The position numbers and the translations under genes were made by a program. From contig NZ_JAHZAA010000007.1 in assembly GCF_019424165.1 (NCBI RefSeq), positions 1-12,211 of the forward strand: 12,211 nucleotides of DNA. The letters are read 5' to 3'. Shown here one piece after another: positions 1-4,552 of the stretch. This DNA is from Desulfovibrio sp. (GTDB lineage Bacteria; Desulfobacterota; Desulfovibrionia; Desulfovibrionales; Desulfovibrionaceae). The notes beneath the pieces are model-generated. The model did not search any database. It was not told the origin of the DNA and saw only the letters and a program-made list of their open reading frames with translations. How positions within the stretch are numbered: position 1 is the first letter of the stretch; every line of letters starts with the position of its first letter.

Positions 1-193
1 AGTACATTTCTGAGTATTGACGCGCGAGCCGCGCAGACAGGCGTTTAAAGCTCCGGCCCTGACAAAAGTTCATGCCACGCATGAAATCGTGCTTAGTGCC
101 ATCATTCAAGATCCGGAAGGCCTGGGCGGTCAGGTTGTTTTTGAAAACCTGCGGGGTCTCACGCCCGAGATCCGCCAGTTGCTCGGCAAATAG
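1..193 (+). CDS. 3' end of an unrecognised gene, possibly frameshifted
   Basis: The last open stretch ends at TAG 191-193 and reads as a plausible protein C-terminus, including EIVLSAIIQDPEGLGGQVV and finishing in LRQ-like residues and LLGK. That frame is closed by TGA at 11-13. The window's first frame reads STFLSIDARAAQTGV and stops at TAA 46-48. Joining the two by skipping T46 gives a smooth sequence (…AAQTGV-KAPALTKVHAT…), so the gene may carry a frameshift, be a pseudogene, or use +1 recoding at GTT-TAA. A short separate ORF starting at TTG 17 is also possible but has no clear ribosome binding site. I do not recognise the family. The upstream part lies outside the window. Confidence 0.35.
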
Positions 194-213
194 CCGATTC
201 CCGAATGTCCGCC

Positions 214-275
214 CGCCGGGCGCAGCAACAGCCTCCCGCGTGCTGTCAGGCAGGAGGCTGTTGCTGCGCCCGGCG
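214..275. terminator. 23-bp perfect inverted repeat, terminator-like
   Basis: Arms 214-236 and 253-275 are exact reverse complements over 23 bp, separated by 16 nt. The loop can add a small inner stem (241-244 with 248-251). The repeat starts 20 nt after the preceding stop codon, where a transcript end is expected. No run of T follows on either strand, so it is not a textbook intrinsic terminator. It could instead stabilise the 3' end of the RNA or be a dispersed repeat. Confidence 0.45.
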
Positions 276-300
276 CCCGAGAGCCAACGGCGGCGCCAGC

Positions 301-329
301 TTGACTCCCGCCGCGAAAGCACTTAGTAG
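301..329 (+). promoter_or_regulatory. Candidate sigma-70 promoter for the mgtA leader transcript
   Basis: TTGACT (301-306), a 17-nt spacer, then TAGTAG (324-329). This is five of six and four of six matches to the -35 and -10 consensus with ideal spacing. Transcription would start near 335, just before the folded RNA at 363-470. The assignment rests on the motif alone. Confidence 0.4.
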
Positions 330-362
330 TCAGCACCAACAGTCACCGCTAACCGAAAAAAA

Positions 363-470
363 GGACCGTGATGGACAGCGTGCCGAGTAGTACGGAATAC
401 CCCAGTAGTCACTGGGCAAACACGATAACCAGGTTGCCTGGGGCAACAGGTCTCGGTCTGTAACGGATCC
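363..470 (+). ncRNA. Candidate structured leader RNA (three-way junction), class unknown
   Basis: Base pairing read from the sequence gives one long closing stem and two hairpins. The closing stem has three helices: 363-369 with 463-470 (A467 bulged), ACAG 375-378 with 458-461, and CCGAG 383-387 with 452-456. Inside it are hairpin P2 (401-406 with 411-416, loop AGTC) and hairpin P3 (433-438 with 442-447, loop TGG, extended by ACC 428-430 with GGT 449-451). The last P3 pair ends directly next to the closing stem. No protein-like ORF with a ribosome binding site covers this stretch. It sits between a promoter-like pair and a gene start, as a riboswitch or other cis-regulatory RNA would. It does not match what I know of the M-box, yybP-ykoY (Mn2+), NiCo, fluoride or c-di-GMP consensus. 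Its position suggests a metal-ion or membrane-stress sensor, but that is inference. Confidence 0.45.
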
Positions 471-475
471 TTCCC

Positions 476-511
476 GCTCGCCGTCACCTGTTCCGGGTAT
501 CGGAGGCGAGC
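476..511 (+). promoter_or_regulatory. Hairpin covering the ribosome binding site of the 55-aa ORF
   Basis: GCTCGCC (476-482) pairs exactly with GGCGAGC (505-511). Inside it ACCTG (486-490) can pair with CGGGT (494-498), including one G-U pair. The right arm takes the last two bases of the GGAGG ribosome binding site (502-506) and the spacer before ATG 513. It follows the folded RNA at 363-470 by 5 nt, so the two could act as sensor and output. No alternative pairing partner was confirmed. Confidence 0.4.
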
Positions 512-512
512 C

Positions 513-680
513 ATGAAACTCTCTCTCTTTTTCTGCGTCATGCTGGGCGTCATTTTTTTCGCCGGCAGCTTTATACTTACACTGACCGTATCCTCCAGAA
601 ATCTGGGCCTCTTTACCACAGAATCCGTGGCGTCTCGCGTTACGTCCGCCAAAATCCGCCATATGGAATCCGGGCGCTGA
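513..680 (+). CDS. Small single-span membrane protein (55 aa), unknown function
   Basis: ATG 513 follows a strong ribosome binding site (GGAGG at 502-506). The protein begins MKLSLFFCVMLGVIFFAGSF, continues hydrophobic to about residue 27, then has a mixed, basic tail of about 28 residues ending HMESGR. This fits one N-terminal membrane helix or an uncleaved signal anchor; Cys8 lies inside the helix and there is no convincing lipobox. It sits about 250 nt upstream of the Mg2+ pump gene on the same strand. In enteric bacteria small membrane proteins such as MgtR and MgtS act on Mg2+ transporters; I see no sequence similarity to them, so a role as partner of MgtA is only a guess from location. 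No family is recognised. Confidence 0.6.
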   Translation: MKLSLFFCVMLGVIFFAGSFILTLTVSSRNLGLFTTESVASRVTSAKIRHMESGR

Positions 681-775
681 CAGACCGGATTTTATATCTC
701 CATATACACATACACGCGCCCAGCGCATAGCCGTGCTGTTTTTCAGGCAGCCGCAAATAAAGGAGTTTTCCGATT

Positions 776-880
776 ATGGACCATCCTCCTAGTCGACCCG
801 CAGCGTCTTTTTCAACAAACCTCGCAGCGGGTATGGTACTTCCAACTTTCTTACCTCTGCGCCCGCATACTGCGGCATAG
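776..880 (+). CDS. Proline-rich 34-codon leader ORF upstream of mgtA
   Basis: ATG 776 lies 10 nt after AAAGGAG (759-765), a good ribosome binding site. The peptide starts MDHPPSRPAASF and has six prolines in 34 residues, including a Pro-Pro pair at codons 4-5. It stops at TAG 878-880, 53 nt before the mgtA start. Salmonella mgtA is preceded by a proline-rich leader peptide, MgtL (17 codons), where poor translation of proline codons or ribosome instability at low Mg2+ raises mgtA expression. This ORF has no clear sequence similarity to MgtL beyond proline richness near its start, so it is an analogue at most. The downstream stem 872-878/901-907 overlaps its stop codon, which would link its translation to RNA folding. 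It may simply be a chance ORF. Confidence 0.45.
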   Translation: MDHPPSRPAASFSTNLAAGMVLPTFLPLRPHTAA

Positions 881-930
881 CCTGACTGTATACCGCGGGC
901 ATGCCGCGCCGTCTGCCGGGAGCAGGAGGA
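784..930 (+). promoter_or_regulatory. Competing base pairings around the mgtA ribosome binding site
   Basis: Three pairings can be drawn. TCCTCCT (784-790, leader-ORF Pro4-Pro5 codons) is an exact 7-base complement of AGGAGGA (924-930), the mgtA ribosome binding site. GCCCGC (861-866) pairs with GCGGGC (895-900). GCGGCAT (872-878) pairs with ATGCCGC (901-907). The second and third cross each other and so exclude each other in a simple fold. A ribosome on the leader ORF would open the first, and one at its stop would block the third. This is the layout expected of translational attenuation, though a CCTCCT string can occur by chance. Confidence 0.35.
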
Positions 931-933
931 GAC

Positions 934-3630
934 ATGCCCATGTTTTTCACTTTTTTTAACAAAAATCAGTCTGTACGGCCTCACAAGGGCCAGTGGGCCG
1001 CCCGGTCCACAGAACAGAACATTGACGCGCTCTTCACAAAATTCGGCAGCGGGCAATACGGCCTGACTGAAAGCGACGCCCACAGCCGCCTGGAGGCCGA
1101 AGGCCGCAACGAGGTTGCCCGTGAGCGCGTCCCCAATCCTCTGGTGCAGTTGCTCCGGGCGTTCAACAATCCGTTCATTTACGTTCTGCTCATCATAAGC
1201 GCCGTCAGCTTTTACAGCGACTACTGGCTTCCTCTCCAGACCGGGGAAGAAACCGACGGCACGGGCGTAACCATTATTGTGAGCATGGTGCTGATCAGCG
1301 GCATCATGCGCTTCTGGCAGGAATTCCGCTCCAATAAGGCCGCCCAGGCCCTCCAGGCCATGGTGCACACCACCGCCACAGTTACCCGCCGCAACGCGCA
1401 GGATGAGCCTGAAACCAGAGAAATCCCGCTGGACGAACTGGTCAGGGGCGATGTGGTGCGCCTCTCTGCCGGTGATATGGTTCCCGCCGACATACGCCTG
1501 CTTGATTCCCGCGATCTTTTCGTAAGCCAGGCTGTGCTGACCGGCGAATCCCTGCCTGTGGAAAAATACGACACCCTGTCTGCCGTGGCGGAAAAATGCG
1601 CGGATGCCGAAGGCGCGTCCGGCCAGGCGCTTGATTCGCGCAACATGTGTTTTATGGGGACCAACGTGGTCAGCGGCACGGCCACGGCCCTTGTGGTTGC
1701 CACCGGCGCGCGTACCTACTTTGGCTCCCTGGCGAAAAACATTGTGGGCAGCCGCGCCCAGACAGCCTTTGATAAAGGAGTAAACAGCGTAAGCTGGCTG
1801 CTCATCCGTTTCATGCTTCTTATGGTTCCCGTTGTTTTTCTTATCAACGGCTTTACCAAGGGAGACTGGAGCGATGCCTTCATGTTCGCCCTGGCCGTCG
1901 CCGTGGGCCTGACCCCCGAAATGCTGCCGATGATCGTCAGCGCCAACCTTGCCAAGGGTGCTGTGGCCATGTCGCGCCACCAGGTTGTGGTAAAACGGCT
2001 GAATTCCATTCAGAACTTCGGGGCAATGGACATCCTGTGTACCGACAAGACCGGCACACTTACCCAGGACAGGATCATCCTTGAGCGGCACGTCAACCCG
2101 CTGGGCTTTATGGACGACTCTGTGCTGGAGCTTGCGTGGCTCAACAGTTTTCACCAGAGCGGCATGAAAAACCTTATGGACAGGGCCATTGTCCACTATG
2201 GCGACACGGCGGAAAACGGCCTGCCCAACCATCTGCACAAGGTGGACGAACTCCCCTTCGACTTTGTGCGCCGCCGCCTTTCGGTGATTGTGGCAGAGTC
2301 CGACACAGAGCACCTGCTGGTATGCAAGGGCGCTGTTGAAGAAATGCTCTCCATAGCCTCCCATGTGTACGTGCAGGGCAAGGTTGTGGAAATGGACGAA
2401 CAATGGCGCGAAAGGCTCATGGACCTGACGCGTTCGTACAACCGCGACGGCTTCCGGGTGCTGGCCCTCGGCACAAAGGTTTTCAGGGGCAGCGAAGTTC
2501 GCGAACAGTACACCACGGCGGCAGAGGGCAATCTTATCATCAGGGGCTTTCTTACCTTTCTTGATCCGCCCAAAGACAGTGCAGGCCCGGCCATTGCCGC
2601 ACTGCGCGAGCATGGCGTGACAGTCAAGGTGCTTACGGGTGACACGCCTGTCATCACTGCCAAAATCTGCCATGACGTGGGTCTGGAGCCGGGAACCGTC
2701 CTGACCGAAAACGATGTGGACGCCATGAACGATGCCGAGCTGCTGACGGCCTGCGACAAACATGACGTGTTCGCCAAGCTCACGCCCATGCAGAAATCGC
2801 GCATCATCAAGACGCTACAGCAAGGCGGGCATACCGTGGGCTTTCTTGGCGACGGCATCAACGATGCCCCCGGCCTGCGTGACGCTGATGTGGGCATTTC
2901 CGTGGATACGGCCGCTGATATCGCCAAGGAGTCCGCAGATATCATCCTGCTGGAAAAAAGCCTTATGGTTCTTGAGCAAGGGGTGATCAAAGGCAGAGAA
3001 ACCTTTGGCAACATCATGAAATATCTTAATATGACCGCAAGCTCCAACTTCGGCAACGTATTTTCGGTATTGGTAGCCAGCGCCTTTATTCCCTTTTTGC
3101 CCATGCTGCCCGTGCAGTTGCTGCTTCAGAACCTAATGTACGACTTTTCGCAGCTTTCCCTGCCGTGGGACACGGTAGACAAAGAATTTCTGCAAAAGCC
3201 GCGCAAGTGGGATGCAAAAAATATCGGCCGTTTCATGGTCTGGATCGGTCCCACTTCTTCGATCTTTGACATTACCACCTACGCGCTCATGTGGTTCGTC
3301 TTCGGAGCCGCCAGCGTTGAGATGCAGTCTCTCTTCCAGTCCGGCTGGTTTGTTGAGGGGCTTCTTTCCCAGACGCTGGTGGTGCATATGCTCCGTACCA
3401 GAAAAATCCCCTTTGTGCAGAGCACCGCGGCCCTGCCCGTCCTGCTGCTGACAGGGGTGGTTATGGCGCTCGGCATCTATATTCCCTTTTCGCCGCTGGG
3501 CGGACTGGTCGGCCTGCAACCGCTGCCCTGGAGTTACTTCCCCTGGCTGGTTGCCACCCTGCTTTGCTACTGCTGCGTGGCCCAGGGCATGAAGATAGTC
3601 TACATGCGCCGGTTTGGCCGCTGGTACTAG
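934..3630 (+). CDS. mgtA: Magnesium-transporting P-type ATPase MgtA
   Basis: An 898-residue P3B-type ATPase, the same length as E. coli MgtA and similar to it throughout. It uses ATP to move Mg2+ into the cytoplasm across the inner membrane. Visible landmarks in order: TGES of the actuator domain (203-206), the fourth membrane helix with LTPEMLP (P328-E329), the phosphorylated aspartate D371 in CTDKTGTLTQD, the nucleotide-binding lysine K465 in CKGA, and the hinge GDGINDAP (639-646). The C-terminal membrane helices carry the MgtA-type QNLMYDFSQ and FQSGWFVEGLLSQT stretches. I chose ATG 934 because AGGAGG (924-929) lies 4 nt upstream; ATG 940 is possible, and ATG 901 lacks a ribosome binding site. 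The leader with a folded RNA and proline-rich ORF suggests control after transcription starts. All catalytic residues are present. Confidence 0.97.
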   Translation: MPMFFTFFNKNQSVRPHKGQWAARSTEQNIDALFTKFGSGQYGLTESDAHSRLEAEGRNEVARERVPNPLVQLLRAFNNPFIYVLLIISAVSFYSDYWLPLQTGEETDGTGVTIIVSMVLISGIMRFWQEFRSNKAAQALQAMVHTTATVTRRNAQDEPETREIPLDELVRGDVVRLSAGDMVPADIRLLDSRDLFVSQAVLTGESLPVEKYDTLSAVAEKCADAEGASGQALDSRNMCFMGTNVVSGTATALVVATGARTYFGSLAKNIVGSRAQTAFDKGVNSVSWLLIRFMLLMVPVVFLINGFTKGDWSDAFMFALAVAVGLTPEMLPMIVSANLAKGAVAMSRHQVVVKRLNSIQNFGAMDILCTDKTGTLTQDRIILERHVNPLGFMDDSVLELAWLNSFHQSGMKNLMDRAIVHYGDTAENGLPNHLHKVDELPFDFVRRRLSVIVAESDTEHLLVCKGAVEEMLSIASHVYVQGKVVEMDEQWRERLMDLTRSYNRDGFRVLALGTKVFRGSEVREQYTTAAEGNLIIRGFLTFLDPPKDSAGPAIAALREHGVTVKVLTGDTPVITAKICHDVGLEPGTVLTENDVDAMNDAELLTACDKHDVFAKLTPMQKSRIIKTLQQGGHTVGFLGDGINDAPGLRDADVGISVDTAADIAKESADIILLEKSLMVLEQGVIKGRETFGNIMKYLNMTASSNFGNVFSVLVASAFIPFLPMLPVQLLLQNLMYDFSQLSLPWDTVDKEFLQKPRKWDAKNIGRFMVWIGPTSSIFDITTYALMWFVFGAASVEMQSLFQSGWFVEGLLSQTLVVHMLRTRKIPFVQSTAALPVLLLTGVVMALGIYIPFSPLGGLVGLQPLPWSYFPWLVATLLCYCCVAQGMKIVYMRRFGRWY

Positions 3631-3704
3631 CCGTGCTGCCTGCCCGGGATTCCTGGCAAACAGCGGGCTGACAGGGTATTTTTACTGTGAACAGCCCAGA
3701 TTGA

Positions 3705-3749
3705 GCCAGCCGGTCAACGCCTTTTCCTTGACGGCTTTGACCGGCTGGC
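3705..3749 (+). terminator. Transcription terminator candidate after mgtA
   Basis: GCCAGCCGGTCAA (3705-3717) pairs with 3737-3749 over 13 bp. After one mismatch a further GCC/GGC stem (3719-3721 with 3733-3735) closes the loop. The bases after it (CGCTTCTTTCT) are T-rich but not a pure T-run. It lies 75 nt past the mgtA stop and probably ends or protects that transcript. Confidence 0.6.
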
Positions 3750-3820
3750 CGCTTCTTTCTGACATTTATATATAGGCACAGCCGCTGGGTGAGGCTGAAA
3801 AACAGCTTTTCTCCAGACAA

Positions 3821-3860
3821 AAAACGCGTAAGGGACCCAGTGTGGTCCCTTACGCGTTTT
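3821..3860 (-). terminator. Intrinsic terminator of the 115-aa gene, possibly bidirectional
   Basis: A 17-bp perfect stem, 3821-3837 with 3844-3860, has a 6-nt loop. Read on the minus strand it ends in TTTTTT (the A-run at 3819-3826 on the plus strand), a classic T-tail. On the plus strand the stem ends in TTTT, so it may also stop mgtA read-through. It lies 60 nt beyond the stop of the minus-strand gene. Confidence 0.85.
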
Positions 3861-3919
3861 CACCCTGTATGGCGAAAAGTATCTGACTTGTTCAGGCCGG
3901 TTGTGCGCCGTTGCCCTGG

Positions 3920-4267
3920 CTATTCCTGCTCAAGCTCATGCTTGAGCCAGGACCTGACCGCCGGAGTAGGAGCGCTGATACCGCGCCATTCTCCGTGTTC
4001 CTTGTGAAAATCATCCATCAGATTCTTGGGCAGAGGCAGACTTATGAGATCATCGGCCCTTTCTGAATTGCGTCGTACCAGGCGGACCATGGGCGGGCTT
4101 TGCCAACTGTCCACCACAAAGTAGTGGGCCACATCATCCTTGGAACGAACCGGAGGATACTCCGAATGCCAGTCATTATTACCCCATTCAAGATACATTG
4201 TGACGGCGTGCTCGGGGGTCAGGTTCCAGTCTATATCATAAAGAGCGAAGTCCTTTAGTTGCGACAT
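3920..4267 (-). CDS. Conserved-looking acidic hypothetical protein, 115 aa
   Basis: A soluble protein beginning MSQLKDFALYDIDWNLTPEH and containing YLEWGNNDWHSEYPP near residue 30, then a pattern of alternating hydrophobic and polar residues and an acidic C-terminus ending HELEQE. It has no signal peptide, membrane span or cysteine pair. The start is placed at 4267 because GAGGAGG lies 7 nt upstream; an in-frame codon 30 nt earlier has no such site. The gene has its own promoter-like sequence (4294-4322) and terminator (3821-3860), so it is a single-gene unit. Tryptophan and aromatic richness resembles small stress-related proteins of sulfate reducers, but I cannot name a family. It is convergent with mgtA and divergent from the decarboxylase gene. 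Confidence 0.85.
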   Translation of the reverse strand: MSQLKDFALYDIDWNLTPEHAVTMYLEWGNNDWHSEYPPVRSKDDVAHYFVVDSWQSPPMVRLVRRNSERADDLISLPLPKNLMDDFHKEHGEWRGISAPTPAVRSWLKHELEQE

Positions 4268-4293
4268 GGTGTCCTCCTCATTGGCTTTATTTA

Positions 4294-4322
4294 ACAATAA
4301 TCATTCTTGACAGCGCTGGCAA
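4294..4322 (-). promoter_or_regulatory. Candidate sigma-70 promoter for the 115-aa gene
   Basis: On the minus strand TTGCCA (4317-4322) is followed by a 17-nt spacer and TATTGT (4294-4299), which gives a leader of about 20 nt before the ATG. The -35 overlaps the palindrome at 4318-4334, and the -10 overlaps a loose Fur-box-like stretch (4290-4308). Confidence 0.4.
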
Positions 4323-4334
4323 GAGGTTCTTGCC
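4318..4334. promoter_or_regulatory. 17-bp palindrome GGCAAGA-N3-TCTTGCC, possible operator
   Basis: Seven-base arms match perfectly around a 3-bp centre (GGT). It overlaps the -35 box of the 115-aa gene's promoter in the region shared with the decarboxylase gene, which is where a repressor or activator dimer would bind. The spacing does not fit a sigma-54 promoter (TGGCA to TTGC is 2 nt too long). I do not recognise the regulator family. Confidence 0.35.
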
Positions 4335-4421
4335 CAAAAAATCTATCCTGCCGTCACAATTTTAAAAGTGACCGGAGGCACAAACCAGGCTGTGAGGGCA
4401 ACAAGCAACAGTAAAAAAATA

Positions 4422-4454
4422 AAAACCGACACGCAGAGCCATTAATTCGGTTTT
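4422..4454. repeat. AAAACCGA/TCGGTTTT inverted repeat
   Basis: Arms 4422-4429 and 4447-4454 pair over 8 bp with a 17-nt loop, followed by CTT on the plus strand. It lies between the divergent genes in an A-rich stretch (4410-4425). TATAAA follows at 4457-4462 and could be a -10 box for the decarboxylase gene, but I find no matching -35. The repeat could be a weak terminator or a protein-binding site. Confidence 0.3.
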
Positions 4455-4489
4455 CTTATAAAAGATTCCCAAAACTAGGATTGCCTACT

Positions 4490-4507
4490 AATAGCACCCA
4501 TGCTATT
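4490..4507. promoter_or_regulatory. AATAGCA-N4-TGCTATT palindrome before the decarboxylase gene
   Basis: Seven-base arms are perfect complements around CCCA. It starts 28 nt downstream of the TATAAA at 4457-4462 and ends 45 nt before the start codon. It could be an operator or a leader hairpin. No family is assigned. Confidence 0.3.
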
Positions 4508-4552
4508 CCTCACTGCAACACTAACCAGATGCGGAATTCCGTGGAGGAAATC

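Noticed and set aside
363..470. M-box Mg2+ riboswitch or yybP-ykoY Mn2+ riboswitch
   Set aside because: The M-box motifs are absent. A GAGTAG string (385-390) recalls the Mn2+ riboswitch, but the expected AAGACC partner is missing and GAG is paired in the closing stem.
901..933. Upstream ATG 901 as the mgtA start
   Set aside because: No ribosome binding site precedes it, whereas ATG 934 has AGGAGG and gives the usual family length. ATG 901 also falls in a hairpin arm.
640..2763. A 707-codon open frame antisense to mgtA
   Set aside because: It lies opposite a clear mgtA coding sequence, its composition (many His, Gln, Val, Gly) is typical of reverse-frame shadows in GC-rich genes, and it has no recognisable domain.
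4317..4334. Sigma-54 promoter (TGGCA…TTGC) before the decarboxylase gene
   Set aside because: The gap between the two elements is 2 nt too long, so the sequence is better explained as a palindrome.
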